From a virus: DNA of 30,975 nt. Below, piece after piece: positions 16,525 to 22,889 of this stretch (its first letter is position 1; every line of letters begins with the position of its first letter). Location of the stretch: positions 1 through 30,975 of IMG/VR virus record IMGVR_UViG_3300032086_000890; one strand, written 5' to 3'. Under the pieces are notes generated by a model that was not told the origin of the DNA, searched no databases, and saw nothing but the letters and a program-made list of their open reading frames with translations. The translations under genes and the position numbers were made by a program.

Positions 16525-16743
16525 TCACTTGCCTTGCTCCAAGACATAGGCTGCGACTCGGGTCTTCTCCCCGAATCGGTTGCGAACGTCGCGCATGATC
16601 GTCTTGATGAAGTGACCTTCTTGGCGCAGCTCGCAAATACGAGCGGGTAGTCGCAAGATCCCATACTCGTTAGTGGCTACTAACTGATTTAAAAACTTCC
16701 CATCTTGGAGATGGCTAAGAACGCGGTTTTTTTGATTGCTCAT
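16525..16743 (-). CDS. Small helix-turn-helix protein
   Basis: 72 residues from the ATG at 16743, chosen because AGGAG lies seven bases upstream; an upstream ATG at 16782 lies within the preceding gene. The sequence MSNQKNRVLSHLQDGKFL, then ILRLPARICELRQEGHFIKT matches the short phage helix-turn-helix family in which xxRVLxHLxxG is followed by RLxARIxELRxxG. Such proteins probably bind DNA, but targets are unknown. The 48 bases down to the annealing gene carry its ribosome site. Confidence 0.72.
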   Translation of the reverse strand: MSNQKNRVLSHLQDGKFLNQLVATNEYGILRLPARICELRQEGHFIKTIMRDVRNRFGEKTRVAAYVLEQGK

Positions 16744-16940
16744 GCTGCTTCTCCTTTGATTACTGAAGATGCGCGGTCGCACATCTTGTCGACGCCTTCT
16801 TCATATCCATCGAAGTAGGCCTTGTTGATTAGGGATTCCAGCTCTCGCCTCGTTTCGGCGTGAACGTCTTCGATGCGGTCGTAATGGCGGCGCATGATGT
16901 CGGCGACGTCGTCCTTCAAATACTTGATTGAATCTTTCAT
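16740..16940 (-). CDS. Small charged helical protein, unknown
   Basis: 66 residues from the ATG at 16940, which overlaps the previous stop (ATGA); the open frame further upstream lies inside the preceding gene. Highly charged helix (IMRRHYDRIEDVHAETRREL) and an Asp/Gly/Tyr-rich turn. No known family. Its end overlaps the next start by four bases, so it is co-translated within the leftward operon. Confidence 0.65.
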   Translation of the reverse strand: MKDSIKYLKDDVADIMRRHYDRIEDVHAETRRELESLINKAYFDGYEEGVDKMCDRASSVIKGEAA

Positions 16941-17188
16941 AAGCCGTTGTCCTCCGCTTCGAGAGCAAGGTTTTCGTCGAAGTTGTTTTGAATCCGCTGG
17001 AAGGCAGATATGAGCGGCTCGTGAGCGTTTGCTTTTCTGAGATAGAAAAGAACGTCGGCGATCATTTCGCTGTGAAGGTCGCCTTCTTGCAGGGCTTCCT
17101 CGATGGTTATCTTGAAAACGAGGGGGATGGATTCGCCGTACCACGAATCCCAGTCGGCGTCGTAACGGGTGTAATCGGATGCTTGCAT
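16937..17188 (-). CDS. First gene of the leftward operon, unknown
   Basis: 83 residues from the ATG at 17188, selected because GGAG is six bases before it; two upstream starts in frame fall within the operator/promoter region. Acidic, with YDADWDSWYGESIPLVFKIT followed by helices (EEALQEGDLHSEMIADVLFY). It is the first product expected from the leftward promoter, the position of lambda N, but it is acidic and shows no Arg-rich RNA-binding helix, so an N function is not supported. Confidence 0.65.
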   Translation of the reverse strand: MQASDYTRYDADWDSWYGESIPLVFKITIEEALQEGDLHSEMIADVLFYLRKANAHEPLISAFQRIQNNFDENLALEAEDNGL

Positions 17189-17198
17189 GGTCAACTCC

Positions 17199-17270
17199 AT
17201 TCCAGAATATTGGAATATCGTATTACAGCAAACTGGAATATACAAGTCAAAAATACAATTATTTGCGAAT
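17199..17270. promoter_or_regulatory. Left operator cluster (three repressor/Cro sites)
   Basis: Three related sites: ATTCCAgaatatTGGAAT (17199-17216, perfect six-base arms), ATTACAgcaaacTGGAAT (17222-17239) and a looser one ending TGCGAAT (17252-17270). The pattern ATTmCA-N6-TGsAAT is shared with sites on the other side of the repressor gene. Spacing and flanking of a leftward promoter match a lambda-type O_L. Confidence 0.75.
17222..17250 (-). promoter_or_regulatory. Leftward early promoter (P_L-like)
   Basis: On the minus strand, TTGACT (17250-17245) is separated by 17 bases from TGTAAT (17227-17222). The second operator covers the -10 box and spacer, so repressor binding would shut it off. 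It drives the leftward operon through int. Confidence 0.75.
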
Positions 17271-17286
17271 CGCTAAATAAATTTTT

Positions 17287-17916
17287 TTAGAGCTGGATCT
17301 TTGCTGACTTGCACACGCCAACAATTTCCATTGGCGGCTCCATGAGGATGGGTCGATAGTCAGGGTTCAGTGGGTTTAGGTAATAGTTGCCACCATCAAC
17401 CACATATTTTTTGACGGTTGAGGAGCCGTTTAAACGTGCCACTACGATGTCTCCGGATTGTGGCTCTACATTTGGGTCAACGATCACGATAGCCCCGTCT
17501 GGTATAGATCTGGGGTTGTTCGCGTCCTGCATTGAGTTGCCAGAAACCCTCAAAGCGAAGGAATTTTTACTGACTCTTTCGGTTGTTTCAATCCAAACGT
17601 CAGCCTGTCCTGGCTGAAAATTATCCATTATTTCCCTCCATCCACCTGCTTGAGTATCAGAGATGAGGGGAACTTTTACAACCTTGTCAGCGGTACGAGT
17701 AGCGTCATTTTGGAAATTATCTGATCCAGATATAAGCCAGTCTAGGGAAACGCCCAAACTTTTGGCGATGAGCGCGAGCCTGTTTGCTGACGGCATAGCA
17801 GTGCCCAGCTCATACTGGCTGATCGCAGAAACAGTGGAGTCAGAAGCGTCTGCCAAATCTTTCTGCTTCCAGCTCAACTGCTTTCGTCTAGCGCGGATAC
17901 GCGTACCCATGTCCAT
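17287..17916 (-). CDS. Prophage repressor with XRE DNA-binding and S24 self-cleavage domains
   Basis: 209 residues. Residues 5-62 are an XRE helix-turn-helix (KQKDLADASDSTVSAISQYE). Residues 80-209 are a LexA/CI-type S24 domain. The self-cleavage bond is probably Ala90-Gly91 (DTQAGGW). The catalytic Ser is Ser128 (SGNSMQD) and the Lys is Lys169 (STVKKYV). Such repressors hold the prophage silent and are inactivated through RecA after DNA damage, so SOS induction is expected. The gene lies between the left and right operator groups. The ATG at 17916 has no ribosome site; a TATAGT box stands only six bases before it, so the message may be leaderless like lambda cI from PRM. ATG at 17910 is an alternative. 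Confidence 0.92.
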   Translation of the reverse strand: MDMGTRIRARRKQLSWKQKDLADASDSTVSAISQYELGTAMPSANRLALIAKSLGVSLDWLISGSDNFQNDATRTADKVVKVPLISDTQAGGWREIMDNFQPGQADVWIETTERVSKNSFALRVSGNSMQDANNPRSIPDGAIVIVDPNVEPQSGDIVVARLNGSSTVKKYVVDGGNYYLNPLNPDYRPILMEPPMEIVGVCKSAKIQL

Positions 17917-17926
17917 GAATCAACTA

Positions 17927-17940
17927 TACAGGTATCTGTA
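17927..17940. promoter_or_regulatory. Inverted repeat at the repressor promoter
   Basis: TACAG-GTAT-CTGTA, perfect five-base arms, eleven bases before the repressor ATG and overlapping its probable -10 region (TATAGT on the minus strand). It differs from the other operators, so it may serve autoregulation or another regulator. Confidence 0.35.
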
Positions 17941-17972
17941 AAAGTGGCTACAGGGTCAGGTTGTGAAATAAA

Positions 17973-18031
17973 ATTACAATAAACTGGAATAAAGGTTTGT
18001 TTTGGTCTATAAATTACAATAATATGCGAAT
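17973..18031. promoter_or_regulatory. Right operator pair
   Basis: ATTACAataaacTGGAAT (17973-17990) and ATTACAataataTGCGAAT (18013-18031). The first differs from a left operator by only two bases over 19. The second ends in the same TGCGAAT as the third left site. They bracket the rightward promoter upstream of the cro-like gene. Confidence 0.75.
17997..18025 (+). promoter_or_regulatory. Rightward early promoter (P_R-like)
   Basis: TTGTTT (17997-18002), 17-base spacer, TAATAT (18020-18025). The downstream operator covers the -10 box. It would express cro and the replication genes. A GAGGAGG ribosome site for cro follows at 18051-18057. Confidence 0.6.
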
Positions 18032-18064
18032 TTTATAGCAATCTGAAAATGAGGAGGACAGAGG

Positions 18065-18217
18065 GTGACCGTTGATGAACTGCTAGAAATATTCGGAACA
18101 CGGAAGGAAATAGCAAGGATTTTAGGCCTACACGTTTCCGCGGTGTATCAGTGGGGAAACAAGGTTCCACCTCTTAGGGTTTATCAAATCAAAGAAATAC
18201 TGAGGAAGCAGGCGTGA
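18065..18217 (+). CDS. cro: Cro-like repressor
   Basis: 50 residues from GTG, eight bases after GAGGAGG. The sequence is a compact helix-turn-helix protein: DELLEIFGTRKEIARILGLH, then SAVYQWGNKVPPLRVYQIKE. The pattern FGTxxxIAxxLGxxxxAVxQW...VPxxxAYxxE is that of P22 Cro. It is divergent from the repressor and first in the rightward operon, downstream of the right operators. Cro blocks repressor synthesis and early promoters to favour lytic growth. It is short compared with P22 Cro (61). Its stop overlaps the next GTG (GTGA). Confidence 0.85.
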   Translation: MTVDELLEIFGTRKEIARILGLHVSAVYQWGNKVPPLRVYQIKEILRKQA

Positions 18218-18972
18218 GCGGCTGGATAAGGCTAGACAGGGCCATCCTCGACAATCCCATCTGGTCATCCAAGTTTGAGCCCTTCACCAAGGGGCAGGCA
18301 TGGATCGACATTTTGCTGAACGCAAACTACAAGCCCAACTTCTTTTTTGTGCGTGGGATCAAGATCTCACTCGAACGTGGGCAGCTCGGCTGGTCGCAGC
18401 TCACGATGGCAGGGCGCTGGGGGTGGTCACCAAAAAAGGTAAAACGGTTCCTAAAAGTGCTCGAAGAGGAACAGATGGTGACCCTGCAAACGACCCAACA
18501 GACTACGGTCATAACTATCTGTAATTACAGCAAATATCAGGATTTAGATTCTGAGGCGACCCAACAAACGACCCAACAGAAGCCGAACAGACGACCCAAC
18601 AGCGGCCGAACAGACGACCCAACAGACGACCTACAACTAAACAATATAACAAGTAAACAAGGTAACAAGAGGAGGGGCTTTACAGCCCCCACGCTCGCCG
18701 AAGTGAATTCTTATCTGTCTGAAAAGGGTTGCAGGGACCAGAAGATCGGCGCGGCGTTTCACAACTACTTCGAGTCGGTCGGGTGGATGCGTGGCAACAC
18801 CAAGATGCGTGACTGGAAGGCAGCGGCAAGGAACTGGTACGCCAAAGAGCAGGACATGCGGGGCGCTCGCTCGGAGAACGTGGTTGAGATTGATCCTAGG
18901 AAGGCTAGGGCGAAGGAGGCAATTAGCGCAGAACTGAGAGAACTGATGGGGGGAATCGGCGATGTTGATTGA
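18214..18972 (+). CDS. Replication initiator / replisome organiser (lambda O-like)
   Basis: 252 residues from GTG overlapping the cro stop. The N-terminal 105 residues form a winged-helix replication domain: GWIRLDRAILDNPIW, KGQAWIDILLNANYK, GQLGWSQLTMAGRWGWSPKK. The middle (about 90-140) is Gln/Thr/Pro/Asp-rich because the DNA there consists of iterons. The C-terminal part (APTLAEVNSYLSEKG, HNYFESVGWMRGN, MRDWKAAARNW) resembles the DnaT-like end found in many phage initiators. Like lambda O it probably binds iterons in its own gene and loads the host helicase. No separate lambda P-type loader was recognised. Confidence 0.8.
   Translation: MSGWIRLDRAILDNPIWSSKFEPFTKGQAWIDILLNANYKPNFFFVRGIKISLERGQLGWSQLTMAGRWGWSPKKVKRFLKVLEEEQMVTLQTTQQTTVITICNYSKYQDLDSEATQQTTQQKPNRRPNSGRTDDPTDDLQLNNITSKQGNKRRGFTAPTLAEVNSYLSEKGCRDQKIGAAFHNYFESVGWMRGNTKMRDWKAAARNWYAKEQDMRGARSENVVEIDPRKARAKEAISAELRELMGGIGDVD
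18491..18660 (+). repeat. Iteron array and AT-rich block: probable replication origin
   Basis: The decamer CGACCCAACA occurs five times without mismatch: 18491-18500, 18557-18566, 18569-18578, 18592-18601, 18615-18624. The last three are exactly 23 bases apart and share CCGAACAGA between them. A degenerate sixth copy starts near 18628. An A/T-rich segment of about 35 bases follows (18630-18665). Iterons inside the initiator gene followed by an AT-rich unwinding region is the lambda ori arrangement. Confidence 0.75.
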
Positions 18973-19270
18973 CAAGTACGTTGCAGACCGGATTGCAGAC
19001 AACGCAGAGCGGATGCTGGAACACCAAGTCCTCGGCTGGATGGCAGGCCCAATGAACAACACCAAGAGCCCGTTCCCGCTCCAGCCATTGATCGACAAGG
19101 TCAAGAAGGTTGCGATCAAGGAAGACATGCGCTGCGAGATGCCCGACCCAGAGAGCGGCGGCATCACCATCAAGCTGAACGAGCTGTCGAAGACCGGCGC
19201 TTACGGGACGCTGAACCGCAAGCTCGCGCAGTTGATCGCTGAATACAACACCCAGAGGAATGTCGCGTGA
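18962..19270 (+). CDS. Hypothetical early protein after the initiator
   Basis: 102 residues, overlapping the initiator end by eleven bases. Helical N-terminus (DKYVADRIADNAERMLEHQV), a Pro-rich centre (SPFPLQPLIDKVKKV) and a basic helical end. No family recognised. The position corresponds to lambda P, but it is much shorter and has no ATPase or helicase-loader motif. The next gene's GTG overlaps its stop by four bases. Confidence 0.65.
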   Translation: MLIDKYVADRIADNAERMLEHQVLGWMAGPMNNTKSPFPLQPLIDKVKKVAIKEDMRCEMPDPESGGITIKLNELSKTGAYGTLNRKLAQLIAEYNTQRNVA

Positions 19271-19719
19271 CGGTCTACGCTAGAAAAGACAAGGCGGCGA
19301 TGTTTACCCACATCACCAAGTTCTTCGACCGGTTTGAGGACGGGAAGCTGGACCTAGTCCGAAAGGAAGACCGCCGCACCCCCGGCCAGCAGAGCCTGCT
19401 ACACATCCTGATCAGAGAGATTGCGATCTACGTGGGTGTGGGTGAGCTGGAGATGAAAGAGAACATCTTGAAGCGCAACAGCGAGGGCGTGTTCCCGTAC
19501 TGGCCGCATTCAATCGAGGAGACCCTCAAGAAGCGATACAAGGCGAAGGCACACAAGACCGGCTACGTGATTCCCGGCTTGGTCCCAAAGCCCGAGAGCA
19601 AGCTGACGAAGAAGGAGGAAATCGAACTGATCGACAGGCTTTACATGCTCGGCGCGGAGTGGGGCGTTGAGTTTTCGGACATCGCACAACAGACAGCGGC
19701 ACGTCGTGGAGCAGCCTAG
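19267..19719 (+). CDS. Early protein with faint NinB-like pattern
   Basis: 150 residues from GTG (GTGA overlap). A strand pair with DGKLDLVRKEDRRTPGQQSL is followed by helices LLHILIREIAIYVGVGELEM. This faintly recalls NinB/Orf, in which strands carrying a basic segment and RTxxQN precede LHAMLxxIA. NinB binds single-stranded DNA and helps recombination. The C-terminal half is Lys-rich and different, so the identification is weak. It lies directly before the methyltransferase. Confidence 0.5.
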   Translation: MTVYARKDKAAMFTHITKFFDRFEDGKLDLVRKEDRRTPGQQSLLHILIREIAIYVGVGELEMKENILKRNSEGVFPYWPHSIEETLKKRYKAKAHKTGYVIPGLVPKPESKLTKKEEIELIDRLYMLGAEWGVEFSDIAQQTAARRGAA

Positions 19720-20633
19720 TGAAAGTGCTGGACCTGTTCAGCGGTATCGGCGGGTTTTCTCTGGGATTGGAAGCGGCAGGGATGCAGACCGCAGCCTTTT
19801 GCGAGTTTGACGATAGGGCGAGGCAAGTGCTCAGAAAGAACTGGCCGACAACGCCGATTTTTGAGGATGTAAGAACGCTGAACAAGGAGTTGTTAGATGA
19901 GCAAGGCGTCAATGACATCAGACTTATTTGCGGGGGATACCCATGCCAGCCTTTCAGCTTCGCTGGTGAACGGCGTGGCGCAGAAGACGACCGTCACCTC
20001 TGGCCTGAAATGTTTAGGCTTGTCCAAGAGCTCAGGCCCGCTTGGGTCATTGGAGAGAATGTTGCTGGGCACATCACGATGGGCCTCGACCAAGTGCTCG
20101 CTGACTTGGAAGCCGCTAACTACTCCACAAGGTCGTTTGTTATTCCAGCTTGTGCCGTTGACGCTCCACATAGACGAGACCGAGTCTGGACTGTTGCACA
20201 CACCAACGGCGAAAGCCAATCAGATGGCCCCGTCAATGAACAGCGGGTGGTGGCGAACTCCCAACGCAGATCAAGGCGGCACACCAAAGGCGTTGTTGGA
20301 GGGAAAGACGAAAAGACCGAGCGGTCACAAAATCCAGATACGACTGCAAGATCAAGTCAAGATGTGGCCCACTCCACGGGCGAGCGAACACAAAGGGGTA
20401 GGTCCAATAGGCAGCAAGAGTCATTCGCACATGCTCGACAAGGGCTACCTTTGCGCTGTAGCGCAACAACAAGACGGAGTCAGTGGCTCGTTGAACCCTC
20501 CGTGGGTCGAGTGGCTGATGGGGTTCCCAATCGGACACACAGACTTAAGCAGCTCGGAAACGCAGTAGTGCCACAGGTCGTGCAGGTGATAGGCGAAATG
20601 ATCATGCAGGTAGAACGTGAGCAAGCTGCGTAA
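19719..20633 (+). CDS. DNA (cytosine-5) methyltransferase
   Basis: 304 residues from GTG overlapping the preceding stop. Transfers methyl from S-adenosylmethionine to cytosine C5. Motifs seen in order: I LDLFSGIGGFSLGLE (4-18), IV GGYPCQPFSFAG with catalytic Cys76, VI ENVAG (113-117), VIII HRRDRVWTVAH (151-161), then a variable target-recognition region (about 160-262) and IX-X RVADGVPNRTHRLKQLGNAV near the end. It probably protects phage DNA from host restriction. The recognition region is hydrophilic and low in complexity, and the same bases encode another protein in the +1 frame. Confidence 0.93.
   Translation: MKVLDLFSGIGGFSLGLEAAGMQTAAFCEFDDRARQVLRKNWPTTPIFEDVRTLNKELLDEQGVNDIRLICGGYPCQPFSFAGERRGAEDDRHLWPEMFRLVQELRPAWVIGENVAGHITMGLDQVLADLEAANYSTRSFVIPACAVDAPHRRDRVWTVAHTNGESQSDGPVNEQRVVANSQRRSRRHTKGVVGGKDEKTERSQNPDTTARSSQDVAHSTGERTQRGRSNRQQESFAHARQGLPLRCSATTRRSQWLVEPSVGRVADGVPNRTHRLKQLGNAVVPQVVQVIGEMIMQVEREQAA
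19897..20568 (+). CDS. Overprinted protein inside the methyltransferase gene
   Basis: 223 residues in the +1 frame, wholly inside the methyltransferase. It is not a random shadow. It contains ordered segments that I recall from independent phage proteins near dcm genes: SGPLGSLERMLLGTS, STKCSLTWKPLTTPQGRLLF, ETESGLLHTPTAKAN, WPTPRASEHKG, and SLNPPWVEWLMGFPIGHTDL at the C-terminus. The frame is open for 672 bases. ATG at 19897 is used here; ATG at 19912 (MTSDLFAGD) is as likely. It covers motif IV through IX of the enzyme. Function unknown; a partner or specificity factor for the methyltransferase is inference. Confidence 0.65.
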   Translation: MSKASMTSDLFAGDTHASLSASLVNGVAQKTTVTSGLKCLGLSKSSGPLGSLERMLLGTSRWASTKCSLTWKPLTTPQGRLLFQLVPLTLHIDETESGLLHTPTAKANQMAPSMNSGWWRTPNADQGGTPKALLEGKTKRPSGHKIQIRLQDQVKMWPTPRASEHKGVGPIGSKSHSHMLDKGYLCAVAQQQDGVSGSLNPPWVEWLMGFPIGHTDLSSSETQ

Positions 20634-20910
20634 ATCGGCGAAGGGCAAGCCATGCTGCCTGCAAATTTTCCCCTACTGTCAGGAGAACCGGGAGACGGTG
20701 GTGCTTTGCCACCTCAACAGCCCAGCGAAGGGTATGGGTATCAAGTCGCCAGACTTTTTCGCGGTCTACGGATGCAGTATCTGTCACGACATCATTGACG
20801 GAAGAGCCAAGACCCTGATCGACAAAAACGAAATCTTGATGTGTCAGATGCGGGGCCTATTTCGCACCTGGGAGATCATGATCGATGAGGGATTGATCAA
20901 GGTTGCGTAA
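20617..20910 (+). CDS. DUF1364 putative nuclease (YbcO-like)
   Basis: 97 residues from GTG, overlapping the methyltransferase by 17 bases. The start SKLRKSAKGKPCCLQI, then ETVVLCHLNSPAKGMGIKSP and the cluster YGCSICHDIIDGR match the DUF1364 family (YbcO of prophage DLP12), in which lambda-like nin regions keep a small zinc-dependent, HNH-like putative nuclease. Candidate metal ligands are Cys13, Cys21, His32, Cys53, Cys56 and His57. Position among recombination genes of the early operon agrees. Confidence 0.8.
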   Translation: MSKLRKSAKGKPCCLQIFPYCQENRETVVLCHLNSPAKGMGIKSPDFFAVYGCSICHDIIDGRAKTLIDKNEILMCQMRGLFRTWEIMIDEGLIKVA

Positions 20911-21286
20911 ATCAGAAGTAGAGGAGTTGCTCGCGCAGCACCTAAAGGAGAAAAAAATAGAGTTTGAGCGGGAGAAGCGAATCATCCCGCAGCGAAAGTT
21001 TAAGTGGGACTTTGTGATCGATGAGCTGGCTATTGAGGTTCAAGGAGGGATTTGGAAGGGCAGCAGAGGCGGTCACACAAGCGGGAAGGGCTACCAGCGG
21101 GACTGCGAGAAAATGCAGTTGCTGGTGCTGGAGGGTTACACGCCTGTCTTCTTCACCTCAGATGACGTGAGGAAAGGCAGGGCCATCAAGTGGATAACGG
21201 AGTATCTACATGGGCGAAGTGACACCTCACCAGAAGTGGGCGCGGGATGCCAAGAAGGGTCTGAAGATCCTGCTGGACTTGGCTGA
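20903..21286 (+). CDS. PD-(D/E)xK-type endonuclease
   Basis: 127 residues from TTG at 20903, kept because the family N-terminus (RKSEVEELLAQHLKEKK) begins here. The core has FKWDFVIDELAIEVQGG (Asp36, Glu45, Gln47), GGHTSGKGYQRDCEKM and LEGYTPVFFTSDDV, the pattern of Vsr/DUF559-like small nucleases. Such phage enzymes may process recombination intermediates in place of a RusA resolvase. The last 25 residues lie in a region shared with the next gene and are low in structure. It overlaps the preceding stop by eight bases. Confidence 0.72.
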   Translation: MRKSEVEELLAQHLKEKKIEFEREKRIIPQRKFKWDFVIDELAIEVQGGIWKGSRGGHTSGKGYQRDCEKMQLLVLEGYTPVFFTSDDVRKGRAIKWITEYLHGRSDTSPEVGAGCQEGSEDPAGLG

Positions 21287-21464
21287 CAAAAATCAACTCG
21301 CAGGCTTTGTTTGCGCGTTTGAGCAGATAGACGGAGACGGGTATGTCTTGGGCACACTCGCAGCCGGTGAATTGGATGACGTCAGCGGTCTCGCTGGTCA
21401 CCTTTTCTCCGAGGCCGTTCGACTCAGCATTCTTGAAATGGCGGTGGACCATGAAGCTGAGTGA
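21210..21464 (+). CDS. Small hypothetical early protein
   Basis: 84 residues. GGAG stands seven bases before the ATG. The first 77 bases overlap the nuclease gene and the last 14 overlap the phosphoesterase. Helical N-terminus (HQKWARDAKKGLKILLDLAD), then LAGFVCAFEQIDGDGYVLGT and an acidic helical end. No family recognised; the composition looks like a real protein rather than a shadow. Confidence 0.6.
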   Translation: MGEVTPHQKWARDAKKGLKILLDLADKNQLAGFVCAFEQIDGDGYVLGTLAAGELDDVSGLAGHLFSEAVRLSILEMAVDHEAE

Positions 21465-22614
21465 TTTTGCGACGACGCCCACACAGAAACTTGTGGCTGA
21501 AAAAGCCGACGAAGGCAAAGCGCGACAAGACATTGCTGACGAGTTAGACATTAGCCTACGGTCCGTTCAACGCACCTTGCAACGCATCAAGCGCAACGCC
21601 AGCCGCAAAGGTTGGGACGAGGATGCCGACCTAACTCACCCGGTTGGCGCTAACCAAGTTCTCAAGGGCGCTTCCACGCTTTACGACGAAGAAGGCAAGG
21701 TCAGGCTCCAATGGGTTAAGAGCCAGCCCGAGGTTGAGGACAAGATTGAGGTCTTTGCTCAAGTTGTTGAAGAACTGACCACTGGCTTGAAACCCTTACC
21801 GGTCGTCAAGCCGCCAAAGCACAACGACCTTGATTTACTAACGCTCTACACGTTTACCGACTACCACCTTGGGGCGCTCGCGCAGGCAAAAGAAACCGGC
21901 GCAGACTGGGACGTCAAGATTGCCGAGAAAACGTTGTGGACAGCTTTGACTCAGATGATGGAGTCAAGCCCGTCATCTCAAACTGCGATCTTCAACCTGC
22001 AAGGCGACTGGCAGCACTTTGATTCTCTTGAGGCGGTAACACCGACCAGCGGTCACTTGCTAGACGCTGACACGCGCCTGGAGAAGCTGGTAGAGCTGTC
22101 AATCAAGCTGGCAATGTCATCAGTCAATCAACTGCTGAAAAAACACCTGAAGGTCAAGGTGATCATCTGCGAGGGTAATCACGACATCACCTCCAGTGTG
22201 TTCCTACGCAAGACACTTAAGACCGTGTTCGCCAATAACGACAGGGTTGAGGTCGACGACACCTCATTCCCGTACTACGCGCACAAACATGGCGACATCA
22301 TGCTGGGCTTTCACCACGGCCACAAAAAGAAAAACAAAGATCTCCCAGCGTTGTTCGCATCAGAACCTCGCTATCGAGAGATGTGGGGCGCGAGCAAATA
22401 CACCTACATCCACACCGGTCACTACCACCACGCAGAGCAAGATATGGCAGAGGCGGGTGGGGCCATCGTGGAGCGGCATCCGACTCTCGCCGCGAGGGAC
22501 GCATACGCGGCTCGTGGAGGGTGGGTTAGCTGGAGAGCGGCCAGGGCAATTACTTACCACAACAAAAGGGGCGAGGTGCAGAGAGTCACCGTAGTCCCCG
22601 AGGAGGAGGTATGA
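21451..22614 (+). CDS. Calcineurin-like metallophosphoesterase with N-terminal HTH
   Basis: 387 residues from the ATG at 21451. An in-frame ATG at 21343 would add 36 residues that lie inside the preceding gene and look unnatural. Residues 10-50 are a helix-turn-helix (EGKARQDIADELDISLRSVQ). The C-terminal 260 residues carry the metallophosphoesterase motifs: TDYH (Asp137, His139), NLQGDW (Asp186), EGNHD (Asn243, His244), HHGH (288-291) and HTGHYHH (His324, His326). Substrate unknown; relatives act on phosphodiesters, including nucleic acid ends. The HTH fusion suggests action at DNA. Confidence 0.85.
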   Translation: MKLSDFATTPTQKLVAEKADEGKARQDIADELDISLRSVQRTLQRIKRNASRKGWDEDADLTHPVGANQVLKGASTLYDEEGKVRLQWVKSQPEVEDKIEVFAQVVEELTTGLKPLPVVKPPKHNDLDLLTLYTFTDYHLGALAQAKETGADWDVKIAEKTLWTALTQMMESSPSSQTAIFNLQGDWQHFDSLEAVTPTSGHLLDADTRLEKLVELSIKLAMSSVNQLLKKHLKVKVIICEGNHDITSSVFLRKTLKTVFANNDRVEVDDTSFPYYAHKHGDIMLGFHHGHKKKNKDLPALFASEPRYREMWGASKYTYIHTGHYHHAEQDMAEAGGAIVERHPTLAARDAYAARGGWVSWRAARAITYHNKRGEVQRVTVVPEEEV

Positions 22615-22889
22615 GTCAGTTTGAGAGGCAAGTGGGCGGCGACCATTACAGGAATCTCCGCATCGGTCCAACGCAATACATACTCGCCAATAATCTGGGT
22701 TGGTGCGAGGCGAACGCGATCAAGTACCTCAGTCGCTGGAAAACTGCGAAGAAAACCCCAGACATTGACGCGCTGCGAAAGGCGATCCACTACATCGAGA
22801 TTTTGATAGAACGGGAAACCCAACCGAAGGAGATAAGCAATGAGCAGATCCAGTGCCACATTGATCGAGCCCTTGATGATGGTGAGTGA
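22611..22889 (+). CDS. DUF3310 protein
   Basis: 92 residues. GGDHYRN, then PTQYILANNLGWCEANAIKY, LSRWKTAKK and DIDALRKAIHYIEILIE match DUF3310 (sometimes labelled nucleotide-kinase-like SaV), common in early operons of tailed phages. The role is not established. The ATG overlaps the previous stop (ATGA) behind a GAGGAGGAGG ribosome site. The tail overlaps the next gene by 50 bases. Confidence 0.85.
   Translation: MSQFERQVGGDHYRNLRIGPTQYILANNLGWCEANAIKYLSRWKTAKKTPDIDALRKAIHYIEILIERETQPKEISNEQIQCHIDRALDDGE

Noticed and set aside
16937-17188. Lambda N-like antiterminator as first leftward gene
   Set aside because: Position fits, but the protein is acidic and has no Arg-rich N-terminal helix; no boxA/boxB pair was recognised.
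18491-18624. CRISPR-like array
   Set aside because: Repeats are ten bases with two- to thirteen-base gaps inside a coding frame; too short and without spacers. Iterons explain them better.
18637-19173. 178-residue minus-strand ORF opposite the replication initiator
   Set aside because: Cys/Pro/Leu-rich shadow of two well-supported plus-strand genes; no ribosome site and no operon context.
21343-21450. 36-residue N-terminal extension of the metallophosphoesterase
   Set aside because: Lies inside the preceding gene and reads as Trp/Ser/Pro-rich unnatural sequence; ATG 21451 starts with a proper helix-turn-helix domain.
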